Notes: generated by a model not told the origin, from the sequence alone. Shown: positions 1 to 5,857, numbered from the stretch's first letter. The stretch: 7,212 bases of DNA from an uncultured Collinsella sp. (GCA_937958315.1 CALFGH010000051.1:1-7212); one strand, 5' to 3'. Program-made: numbers and translations.

Positions 1-687
1 GGTCTGCGCGTGCCCGATCTTCGCGCCCTGGGTCGCGCGGCTCGCGATGCCCGCGCGCTGTTGGTTGTGGACAACACCGCGGCGTCGGCTTTTGGCTGCG
101 ATCCGCTGCGGCTGGGTGCTGCGCTGTCCCTCGAGGCGCTCGACCGCGTGTGCGCCGGTGATGCTTCACGCAAGTTGGTTGCCGTATCGGTTGCGCGCTC
201 GCAGCTTAAGCGCCATCGTGTGGATGCTGCTGCCGCGTGCACATATGCCCTGTTTGAGGACTGCGGCTTGGCAAAGCTTAATTTGCCTACTGACGAGGCC
301 GGTGTGCTGGAGCGCGGGCTAGACTCGCTCAATACCCGCATGCAGGCACACTTCGACCGCGCCCGTGCGCTGGCCGAGTATCTGGCCGCCAACGAGATGG
401 TGCGCAACGTTCGCTATCCCGGACTGAGCTCGCATCCCGACCATGCGGTTGCAACGGGAATCCTCGAGCATGGTTTTGGCTCGGCAGTTGAATTTGACCT
501 TATCGAGCGTAGCGCGGGAGAGCTGTTCGACGCTTTGCCGGGGGAGTTTCGCACATCGCCTGCCGGCGGCGCAACGACGCGTCTTTCGGCCCCACGCGGC
601 AAGCAGGGGAGCACCATCCGTCTCTTCGCGGGCACCGACGACCCCTTGGCAGTAGCCGCAACTCTAGACGCCGCCCTTCGCAAGTAG
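1..687 (+). CDS. PLP-dependent Cys/Met metabolism (trans-sulfuration family) enzyme, 5' truncated
   Basis: This is the C-terminal ~228 residues of a fold-type I PLP enzyme; the reading frame is open to base 1, so the true start lies outside the window. Family landmarks, counted from the GTG at base 10, are VVDNT (residues 19-23, whose Asp should contact the pyridine nitrogen), the segment RGLDSLNTRMQAHFDRA, which matches the family RGL-TL-RM block, VRYPGLSSHP, and the C-terminal IRLFAGTDDP, whose Arg normally holds the substrate carboxylate. The lysine region is abnormal. The usual SxTKYxxGHsD appears only as SQLKRHRVD (candidate Schiff-base Lys at residue 67), about 20 residues further from DNT than is typical. 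The family acts on cysteine, cystathionine, homocysteine or acyl-homoserine in the cytoplasm; the exact reaction cannot be named. The gene converges on the regulator at 789-1133, and its TAG stop lies inside the large inverted repeat. Confidence 0.8.
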   Translation, partial: GLRVPDLRALGRAARDARALLVVDNTAASAFGCDPLRLGAALSLEALDRVCAGDASRKLVAVSVARSQLKRHRVDAAAACTYALFEDCGLAKLNLPTDEAGVLERGLDSLNTRMQAHFDRARALAEYLAANEMVRNVRYPGLSSHPDHAVATGILEHGFGSAVEFDLIERSAGELFDALPGEFRTSPAGGATTRLSAPRGKQGSTIRLFAGTDDPLAVAATLDAALRK

Positions 688-793
688 CTAATTTGGGACG
701 GGGCTTTTTTAGCTACCCAATGTCAATTTTTGGCTATGAGTCATGAATGCTCTGGATGGGTAGCTAAAAAAGCCCCGTCCCAAATTAGCTACT
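683..793. repeat. Perfect 37-bp inverted repeat between convergent genes, possible bidirectional terminator
   Basis: Arms 683-719 and 757-793 are exact reverse complements (every pair sums to 1476), separated by a 37-nt AT-rich loop (720-756). The arms contain GGGACGGGGC followed by T6 on the left and A6 then GCCCCGTCCC on the right. This is the reverse of an intrinsic terminator: the T-run sits inside the stem, and no T-run follows the hairpin on either strand. The TAG stops of both flanking genes (685-687 plus, 791-789 minus) occupy mirror-equivalent positions in the arms. The position between two convergent genes suggests a shared transcription end. The perfect symmetry equally suggests a REP or MITE-like element. 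No clear target-site duplication is visible. Confidence 0.85.
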
Positions 794-1133
794 CTTTGAT
801 GCTGGCGATGAGGACGTCGGCTTTGGCAGCTATGACCTGGTTGATGTCGGCCTGCAGCTCCTCGTAGACCGCTACGGCTCGCTCGCCAGCGGGGGTGAGC
901 GTGGATCCGCGGGCGCCGTCGCGCTCGATGAGCTTGCAGTCCAGCTGGCCTTCGGCTTCGTTCACAATGCGCCAGGCCTTGGAATACGCCATGCCCATGC
1001 TCTTGGCGGCACGGTTGAGCGAGTGCTCGCGGGCGATACCTTGCAGCAGCAAGACGCAGCCGTGGCCGAAGACGCCCGGCAGATCCTTGTCGCACGCTTG
1101 AATGACCAGCTTTGCCGTCGTCTTGTACTCCAT
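789..1133 (-). CDS. ModE-like / LysR-type winged helix-turn-helix regulator (DNA-binding domain only)
   Basis: This 114-aa protein matches the N-terminal DNA-binding domain of molybdate regulator ModE. It has GCVLLLQGIAREHSLNRAAK (residues 25-44, first HTH helices), the recognition helix around MGMAYSKAWRIVNEAE (46-61), and a wing GARGSTLTPAGE (73-84) that corresponds to the family pattern of Gly/Ser residues before LTP-GE. A helical tail of about 30 residues follows, probably for dimerisation. No molybdate-binding (MOP) domains follow, so the ligand, if any, is unknown. The start is chosen as ATG at 1133. A GTG at 1142 in the same frame would add three residues, but its GGGGAG is only 2 nt away, whereas the same GGGGAG is about 10 nt from the ATG. 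The protein probably acts as a cytoplasmic repressor or activator. The target is not shown by the sequence; autoregulation through the dyad at 1157-1175 is possible. Confidence 0.82.
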   Translation of the reverse strand: MEYKTTAKLVIQACDKDLPGVFGHGCVLLLQGIAREHSLNRAAKSMGMAYSKAWRIVNEAEGQLDCKLIERDGARGSTLTPAGERAVAVYEELQADINQVIAAKADVLIASIKE

Positions 1134-1156
1134 CTGCTCCACGTCTCCCCGCTAAA

Positions 1157-1175
1157 GTGTTTGCTGGGCAAACGC
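1157..1175. promoter_or_regulatory. Dyad in the regulator's 5' leader, candidate operator or small hairpin
   Basis: GTTTGC-TGG-GCAAAC is a perfect 6-bp inverted repeat (1159-1173). It extends to 8 bp with one G-T pair (1157-1175). It lies about 24 bp upstream of the chosen ATG of the ModE-like gene and downstream of its predicted -10, where a repressor would block transcription. It could also be a small RNA hairpin. No second copy occurs in the spacer. Confidence 0.35.
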
Positions 1176-1217
1176 AATGCCAGCGTCAAACCCTCGTGTG
1201 CTCTTCTTAAATCATGC

Positions 1218-1226
1218 ATTGTAGCA
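1218..1226 (-). promoter_or_regulatory. Extended -10 promoter for the ModE-like regulator
   Basis: On the minus strand the sequence reads TGC followed by TACAAT (1223 to 1218), a five-of-six match to TATAAT with the TGn extension. There is no convincing -35 element at 17 bp, which is usual for extended -10 promoters. The predicted start, near 1211, gives a leader of about 78 nt. Confidence 0.5.
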
Positions 1227-1238
1227 GTCAAAGTGCGT

Positions 1239-1244
1239 TAAGAT
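1239..1244 (+). promoter_or_regulatory. Candidate -10 element for guaB
   Basis: TAAGAT matches four of six -10 positions and lies 83 bp upstream of the guaB ATG. No good -35 element is visible at 16-18 bp; the nearest hexamers are GCATTG and TGCATT. It lies close to the divergent minus-strand promoter at 1218-1226, so the two may compete for polymerase. It is the best plus-strand candidate in the spacer but remains weak. Confidence 0.35.
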
Positions 1245-1250
1245 ACTTCC

Positions 1251-1279
1251 CCAGTATTGGGCGCCCAAGGTTGGGCTGG
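1251..1279 (+). promoter_or_regulatory. Overlapping palindromes at the predicted start of the guaB leader
   Basis: TTGGGCGCCCAA (1257-1268) is a perfect 12-bp palindrome. Its right half also pairs with a second TTGGG (1271-1275) to give CCCAA-GG-TTGGG (1264-1275), and CCAG (1251-1254) can pair with CTGG (1276-1279). The TTGGG/CCCAA/TTGGG arrangement allows mutually exclusive hairpins in RNA, or a protein-binding dyad just after the predicted -10. No known purine or ppGpp riboswitch core could be recognised. Its role is not established. Confidence 0.35.
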
Positions 1280-1326
1280 GTCCTACGAGGCCTGCAGCCG
1301 ACCGGTCGCATGGAAAAAGGAGAAAC

Positions 1327-2838
1327 ATGGCTACGTTCTTTCCCGGTGAGTCCCACACGTTTTCGGAGTATCTGCTGGTCCCTGGTTACTCGTCCTCGCA
1401 GTGCATCCCCAACAACGTCTCTCTTAAGACGCCGCTAACCCGCTTTAAGCGCGGTGAGAAGCCGGCAATCACCCTGAACATCCCCATGGTTTCCGCCATC
1501 ATGCAGTCCGTCTCGGGCGTCGACATGGGTGTCGCGCTCGCTACCGAGGGTGGCCTGTCCTTCATTTACGGTTCCCAGAGCGCCGAGTCCGAGGCCGCTA
1601 TGGTCAAGGCCGTCAAGGATCACAAGGCTGGCTTCGTTCAGTCCGATTCCACGCTGACCCCCGACATGACCATGGAGCAGGTCATCGAGCTCAAGGAGAA
1701 GACCGGTCACTCCACCATGCCGGTTACCGACGACGGCACTCCCAAGGGTAAGCTCCTGGGCATCGTCACCAGCCGTGACTATCGCCCCAGCCGCGATGAC
1801 CACCAGACGAAGGTCTCCGAGTTCATGACCCCGCGTGAGCAGCTCATCGTGGGCGACAAGAACATTAGCCTCAAGGTTGCCAACGACGTCATCTGGGACA
1901 ACAAGCTCAACGCTCTGCCCATCGTTGACGACAACGATCACCTCATGGGCATCGTCTTCCGCAAGGACTACGACAGCCACAAGACCAACCCCAACGAGCT
2001 GCTCGACGGCGACAAGCGCTACATGGTCGGCGCCGGTATCAACACCCGCGACTATGCCGAGCGCGTGCCGCTGCTCATCGAGGCCGGCGCCGACGTCCTG
2101 TGCATCGACTCTTCCGAGGGCTTCAGCGAGTGGCAGAAGCGCACCATCGAGTGGATCCGCGCCAACTACGGCGAGGACGTCAAGGTCGGTGCCGGTAACG
2201 TCGTCGACGCCGAGGGCTTCCGCTTCCTGGCCGACTGCGGTGCCGACTTCATTAAGGTTGGTATCGGCGGCGGTTCCATCTGCATTACCCGTGAGACCAA
2301 GGGCATCGGCCGTGGCCAGGCCACCGCGCTGATCGACGTCTGCCGCGCTCGCGACGAGTACTACGAGGAGACCGGCGTCTACGTGCCCGTGTGCTCCGAC
2401 GGTGGCATCGTCTATGACTACCACATGACGCTCGCCCTTGCCATGGGTGCCGACTTTATGATGCTGGGCCGCTACTTCGCTCGCTTTGACGAGAGCCCGA
2501 CCGAGCGCGTCAACGTCAACGGCCAGTACATGAAGGAGTACTGGGGCGAGGGTTCTGCGCGTGCCCGCAACTGGCAGCGCTACGACCTGGGCGGCGCCGC
2601 GAAGCTCAGCTTCGTCGAGGGTGTCGACTCCTACGTTCCCTACGCCGGTTCCCTCAAGGACGGCGTGGGCGGCACGCTCTACAAGGTCAAGTCCACGATG
2701 TGCAACTGTGGTGCCCTCTCGATCCCCGAGCTCCAGGAAAAGGCGCGCCTAACGCTGGTCAGCTCCACCTCCATCGTCGAAGGCGGCGCCCACGACGTTG
2801 TCGTGAAGGATTCTCAACAGTCCGTATCTTATCGATAA
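1327..2838 (+). CDS. guaB: Inosine-5'-monophosphate dehydrogenase, Tritrichomonas foetus-like subtype
   Basis: The enzyme oxidises IMP to XMP with NAD+, the first committed and rate-limiting step of guanine nucleotide synthesis in the cytoplasm; the family forms tetramers. The protein has 503 residues. The (beta/alpha)8 barrel spans about 1-100 and 220-503, and is interrupted by a two-CBS Bateman module at about 100-220. Catalytic features visible are Cys319 in the loop GIGGGSICITR, Asp261 in CIDSSEG, Asp358 in CSDGG, Arg382 in MLGRYF, and the Arg418-Tyr419 dyad in NWQRYDLG on the flap. Most bacterial enzymes have GIGPGSICTTR; here Gly and Ile replace Pro and Thr. AGGAG (1318-1322) lies 4 nt before the ATG, and an earlier out-of-frame ATG at 1310 lacks a ribosome site. 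The gene appears to be a single-gene unit: a promoter spacer lies before it and a hairpin terminator after it. The high-bias codon use is that of a strongly expressed gene. Confidence 0.96.
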   Translation: MATFFPGESHTFSEYLLVPGYSSSQCIPNNVSLKTPLTRFKRGEKPAITLNIPMVSAIMQSVSGVDMGVALATEGGLSFIYGSQSAESEAAMVKAVKDHKAGFVQSDSTLTPDMTMEQVIELKEKTGHSTMPVTDDGTPKGKLLGIVTSRDYRPSRDDHQTKVSEFMTPREQLIVGDKNISLKVANDVIWDNKLNALPIVDDNDHLMGIVFRKDYDSHKTNPNELLDGDKRYMVGAGINTRDYAERVPLLIEAGADVLCIDSSEGFSEWQKRTIEWIRANYGEDVKVGAGNVVDAEGFRFLADCGADFIKVGIGGGSICITRETKGIGRGQATALIDVCRARDEYYEETGVYVPVCSDGGIVYDYHMTLALAMGADFMMLGRYFARFDESPTERVNVNGQYMKEYWGEGSARARNWQRYDLGGAAKLSFVEGVDSYVPYAGSLKDGVGGTLYKVKSTMCNCGALSIPELQEKARLTLVSSTSIVEGGAHDVVVKDSQQSVSYR

Positions 2839-2844
2839 GGTAAG

Positions 2845-2872
2845 AACCTCACATAAAGGTTGAGTATCAACC
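2845..2872 (+). other. Small competing hairpins just after guaB
   Basis: GGTTGA-GTA-TCAACC (2858-2872) forms a 6-bp hairpin with a 3-nt loop. AACCT (2845-2849) could instead pair with AGGTT (2857-2861), so the two structures exclude each other. Neither is followed by a T-run. They lie between the guaB stop and the terminator at 2887, and may only protect the mRNA 3' end or mean nothing. Confidence 0.3.
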
Positions 2873-2886
2873 ACGTTATTTAGATA

Positions 2887-2930
2887 AAGCGAGATGCCTG
2901 CAAGTCGCAGACATCTCGCTTGTCGTATTT
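2887..2930 (+). terminator. Intrinsic terminator of guaB
   Basis: AAGCGAGATG (2887-2896) pairs perfectly with CATCTCGCTT (2912-2921). After one C-A mismatch, CTGC (2898-2901) pairs with GCAG (2907-2910) around the loop AAGTC. The tail TTGTCGTATTT is T-rich but not a pure T-run, so termination may be partial. It sits 48 nt after the guaB stop. Confidence 0.7.
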
Positions 2931-2938
2931 GCTATCAT
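2930..2938 (+). promoter_or_regulatory. Extended -10 promoter for leuS
   Basis: TGC followed by TATCAT (2933-2938) is a five-of-six -10 element with the TGn extension. No -35 is recognisable, since that region overlaps the guaB terminator stem. The predicted start near 2945 would give a leader of about 155 nt that begins roughly 12 nt before the large palindrome. Confidence 0.5.
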
Positions 2939-2956
2939 CATGCGAGTTAACGATGT

Positions 2957-3074
2957 GGCGGGGCGTTCTTACCTTTGCTCGCTGCAAGTTCCGCACGAGC
3001 CGAAGAGCACTTAATGTGCTCTTCGTGCGAGCAGGACTGTCCGCAGCAGCGAGTAAAGGTAAGAACGCCCCGCC
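2957..3074 (+). promoter_or_regulatory. Large palindromic leader of leuS
   Basis: Arms 2957-2985 and 3046-3074 pair over 29 bp, with one G-U wobble (2977/3054) and all other pairs canonical. Inside, CGCAC (2992-2996) pairs with GTGCG (3025-3029), and after a 5-nt bulge (2997-3001) GAAGAGCAC (3002-3010) pairs with GTGCTCTTC (3016-3024) around the loop TTAAT. The whole forms one long bent hairpin of 118 nt. No T-run follows it, so it is not a normal terminator. No T-box consensus (UGGNACC-type) or specifier loop could be identified, although aminoacyl-tRNA synthetase leaders often carry one. It could be an RNA regulatory element, an RNase III site, a protein-binding site or an inserted palindromic repeat. 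Confidence 0.7.
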
Positions 3075-3080
3075 CCAACC

Positions 3081-3098
3081 CAGCTAACAAAGGAGCTG
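3081..3098 (+). promoter_or_regulatory. leuS ribosome binding site within a short inverted repeat
   Basis: AAAGGAG (3089-3095) lies 5 nt before ATG 3101 and fixes that start over the longer in-frame reading from upstream. CAGCT (3081-3085) can pair with AGCTG (3094-3098), leaving most of the purine-rich site in the loop and two of its bases in the stem. The stem has only 5 bp, so control of translation is speculative. Confidence 0.6.
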
Positions 3099-3100
3099 AT

Positions 3101-5677
3101 ATGTGCGATTGCACAGATCATAAGGACGAGATCCCTGCCTACGACGCGCAGGCCATTGAGTCCAAGTGGATGAAGGCCTGGGAGGACTCCAACCTCTTTG
3201 CCGTCGACACCGACGACAGCAAGCCCAAGAAGTACGTGCTCGAGATGTTCCCGTATCCGTCGGGCGACCTGCACATGGGCCACGCTCGCAACTATACCAT
3301 CGGCGACGCCATGGCCCGTCAGGCCCGCATGCGCGGCTACGACGTGCTGCATCCCATCGGCTTTGACGCCTTTGGCCTGCCCGCTGAGAACGCCGCCATC
3401 AAGCACAATACGCAGGCTGCCGCCTGGACGTATAAGAATATGGACCAGGCGCTCGCCACGATGAAGCGCATGGGCTTCTCCTACGATCTGGATCGCATGG
3501 TCAAGACCTGCAGCCCCGACTACTACCGCTGGGGCCAGTGGATCTTTGAGAAGATGTGGGAAAAGGGCCTGGTCTACCGCAAGAAGAACCCGGTTAATTG
3601 GTGCCCCACCTGCAAGACCGTTCTGGCCAACGAGCAGGTCACCGAGGGTAAGTGCTGGCGCTGCGGTACCGAGCCCGAGAAGCGCGACCTGGAGCAGTGG
3701 TACTACAAGATCACCGAGTACTCCCAGGAGCTGCTCGACGACCTGGAGAAGCTCCCCGGCTGGCCCGAGCGCGTCAAGCAGATGCAGGCCAACTGGATTG
3801 GCCGCTCCGAGGGCGCCGAGGTCGACTTTACCCTGTGCGACCAGGATGGCGAGCCCATCGAGGGCGACGAGGGCAAGATCACCGTCTTCACCACGCGTGC
3901 CGATACCCTGTTTGGCGTCTCTTTCTTTGTCCTGGCTCCCGAGTACGCTCGTCTGCACGAGCTCGTCGAGGGCACGGAGTACGAGGAGGCCGTCACCAAG
4001 ATCGTCGAGGACTCCAAGCATATCTCTGCCGTCGAGCGTGCCCAGGGCACCCTCGAGAAGCACGGTGCCTTTACCGGCCGCTACGTTGTGAACCCCGTCA
4101 ACGGCGAGAAGGTCCCCGTGTGGGTTGCCGATTATGTCGTTGCCGACTACGGCACCGGCGCCGTCATGGCCGTTCCCTGCGGCGACCAGCGCGACTTTGA
4201 GTTTGCCCGCAAGTACGACCTGCCGATCGTGCCGATCATCCTGGACGATGACGATCGCGCTGCCGTCGAGGCCAGCGGCGAGACCATCGATACCTTCCAT
4301 GCCGAGACCGTCGACTGGGATTGCGCCCACGCTGCCGAGGGCACGCTCGTCCAGTCCGGCAAGTACACCGGCATGCGCGGCGGTAAGCACTCCGAGGGCG
4401 AGGCTGCCATCGTGGCCGACCTCGAGGCCATGGGCTGCGGTCGTCGCAAGGTCGAGTTCCGCCTGCGCGACTGGCTCATCAGCCGTCAGCGTTATTGGGG
4501 CAACCCCATCCCGGCCATCCACTGCGAGCACTGCGGCATCGTACCCGTGCCCGAGGATCAGCTGCCGGTGACGCTGCCCGAGAACCTGGACCTGGGCGCC
4601 GGCGAGACCCTCGCCGAGTGCAAGGACTTCTACGAGACCACCTGCCCGGTCTGCGGTCGCCCGGCCAAGCGCGAAACCGATACCATGGACACCTTCACCT
4701 GCTCCAGCTGGTATTACCTGCGCTACACCGACCCGCACAACACCGAGCTGCCCTTCTCCCGCGAGGCGGCAGACCGTTGGATGCCCGTCGATAACTACAT
4801 CGGCGGCATCGAGCACGCCATTTTGCACCTGCTCTACAGCCGCTTCTTTACCAAGGCGCTTCGCGACCTGGGCCTGCTTAGTGTGGACGAGCCCTTTACC
4901 AACCTGCTGTGCCAGGGCATGGTCAAGGACGAGAACGGCGACACCATGTCCAAGTCCAAGGGCAACGTCGTGCCCCCGAGCTCGGTTATCGAGCCCTACG
5001 GCGCCGACACCATGCGTCTGGCGATCCTGTTTATCGCCCCGCCCGAGAAGGACTTCGACTGGGATCCCAAGGCCGTCGAGGGCGCCAACCGCTTTATCAA
5101 GCGCGCCTGGCGTATCGTGTGGCAGCTCGTCCGGTCGGGTGACGCCAACGTGGCCTTCGATAAGTCCGTGCTCGACGAGGTTGCGATGAAGCTCTACCGC
5201 GAGCGTCACCGCACCATCGCCAAGTGCACCGAGGACTTCGATCGCGGCCAGTTCAACACCGCGATCTCGGCCGTCATGGAGCTCGTCAATGCGGCGAGCG
5301 CCTACCTCAACGCCACCGAGGGCGCTGACCGCGACAAGGCCCTGTGCTACGGCGTGGCCAAGGACATCGTGAGCGTCCTGGCGCCCATCTGCCCGTTCTG
5401 GGCCGACGAGCTGTGGCACGAGGCACTCGGCTGCGAGGGCAATGCCTACACCGCCGCCTGGCCCGAGTTCGACCTGGCCGAGTCCATCGAGGACACGGTG
5501 CAGATCGTCGTCCAGGTACTCGGCAAGGTCCGTGGCCGCATCGACGTGGCCCGCGATGCCTCCAACGAGGAAATGCAGGCTGCCGCCGAGGCTGCTGTCG
5601 CCAAGTGGACCGAGGGCAAGACGGTTGTCAAGGCCATCTGCGTGCCCGGCAAGCTGGTCAACCTGGTGGTCAAGTAA
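3101..5677 (+). CDS. leuS: Leucyl-tRNA synthetase
   Basis: This class I synthetase charges tRNA-Leu using ATP in the cytoplasm. Its 858 residues are typical of bacterial LeuRS. The Rossmann fold has PYPSGDLHMGH (51-61, HIGH motif HMGH) and GFDAFGLPAEN. Zinc-ribbon cysteines are seen as CPTC (168-171) with CWRC (185-188) and CEHC (475-478) with CPVC (515-518). The CP1 editing domain, about 230-430, has the Thr-rich TTRADTLFG (264-272) and GTGAVMAVP with Asp362 in GDQRDFEFA, which should hydrolyse mischarged norvaline or isoleucine. DWLISRQRYWG (457-467) is the LeuRS signature. The KMSKS loop reads TMSKS (615-619). The anticodon-binding domain follows about residue 660, and the C-terminal domain covers the last 60 or so residues. 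AAAGGAG before ATG 3101 sets the start; an in-frame extension upstream crosses the leader palindrome and is not favoured. It appears to be monocistronic. Confidence 0.97.
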   Translation: MCDCTDHKDEIPAYDAQAIESKWMKAWEDSNLFAVDTDDSKPKKYVLEMFPYPSGDLHMGHARNYTIGDAMARQARMRGYDVLHPIGFDAFGLPAENAAIKHNTQAAAWTYKNMDQALATMKRMGFSYDLDRMVKTCSPDYYRWGQWIFEKMWEKGLVYRKKNPVNWCPTCKTVLANEQVTEGKCWRCGTEPEKRDLEQWYYKITEYSQELLDDLEKLPGWPERVKQMQANWIGRSEGAEVDFTLCDQDGEPIEGDEGKITVFTTRADTLFGVSFFVLAPEYARLHELVEGTEYEEAVTKIVEDSKHISAVERAQGTLEKHGAFTGRYVVNPVNGEKVPVWVADYVVADYGTGAVMAVPCGDQRDFEFARKYDLPIVPIILDDDDRAAVEASGETIDTFHAETVDWDCAHAAEGTLVQSGKYTGMRGGKHSEGEAAIVADLEAMGCGRRKVEFRLRDWLISRQRYWGNPIPAIHCEHCGIVPVPEDQLPVTLPENLDLGAGETLAECKDFYETTCPVCGRPAKRETDTMDTFTCSSWYYLRYTDPHNTELPFSREAADRWMPVDNYIGGIEHAILHLLYSRFFTKALRDLGLLSVDEPFTNLLCQGMVKDENGDTMSKSKGNVVPPSSVIEPYGADTMRLAILFIAPPEKDFDWDPKAVEGANRFIKRAWRIVWQLVRSGDANVAFDKSVLDEVAMKLYRERHRTIAKCTEDFDRGQFNTAISAVMELVNAASAYLNATEGADRDKALCYGVAKDIVSVLAPICPFWADELWHEALGCEGNAYTAAWPEFDLAESIEDTVQIVVQVLGKVRGRIDVARDASNEEMQAAAEAAVAKWTEGKTVVKAICVPGKLVNLVVK

Positions 5678-5706
5678 GCACTGCGAGCATAACTGACGCA
5701 TAAAAG

Positions 5707-5741
5707 ACGAGGGGCGATCCGGTTGGGTCGTCCCTCGTTTT
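5707..5741 (+). terminator. Intrinsic terminator of leuS
   Basis: The stem 5707-5720 / 5725-5738 has 14 bp, starting ACGAGGG against CCCTCGT, with two G-U pairs and the 4-nt loop GGTT. TTTT (5738-5741) follows. It begins 29 nt after the leuS stop, with AAAA upstream. Confidence 0.88.
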
Positions 5742-5828
5742 GCATGTGCCCGCCTAGATGCCTGCCGTCAATTGTCCTATTCTTGTGGAGAAGCTGTGGG
5801 CGCGCTGACCTGCGAATTTCTTTGACGC

Positions 5829-5857
5829 TTGCACGTTTTCGCAGGTATTGGTATAGT
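5829..5857 (+). promoter_or_regulatory. Promoter of rimP-nusA
   Basis: TTGCAC (5829-5834) and TATAGT (5852-5857) are separated by exactly 17 bp, and TGG precedes the -10, giving an extended -10 as well. This is the best sigma-70-type promoter in the window. Transcription should start near 5864, giving a leader of about 72 nt. TTTGC-TT-GCAAA (5857-5868) straddles the predicted start point. Confidence 0.75.

Noticed and set aside
683..793. Insertion sequence
   Set aside because: There is no transposase reading frame in the 111 bp and no convincing target duplication; flanks CTTCGCA and CTTTGAT match only partly. A non-coding mobile repeat stays possible.
1143..1326. Purine riboswitch or other known riboswitch before guaB
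   Set aside because: No aptamer core could be recognised; only short palindromes are present.
1435..2424. Antisense open reading frame of 329 codons opposite guaB
   Set aside because: It shows the same shadow effect and a Val/Asp/Gly/Leu-rich composition with no motif, against a well-supported IMP dehydrogenase on the plus strand.
2945..3100. T-box riboswitch controlling leuS
   Set aside because: The leader has no recognisable T-box sequence, specifier loop or terminator/antiterminator pair; one long palindrome accounts for nearly all of it.
3011..5701. Antisense open reading frame of 896 codons opposite leuS
   Set aside because: It mirrors leuS codon periodicity (GC-rich third positions remove stops on the opposite strand). 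The translation is a low-complexity mix of Leu, Val, Gly, Ala and Asp with no domain, and the plus strand is clearly a complete LeuRS.
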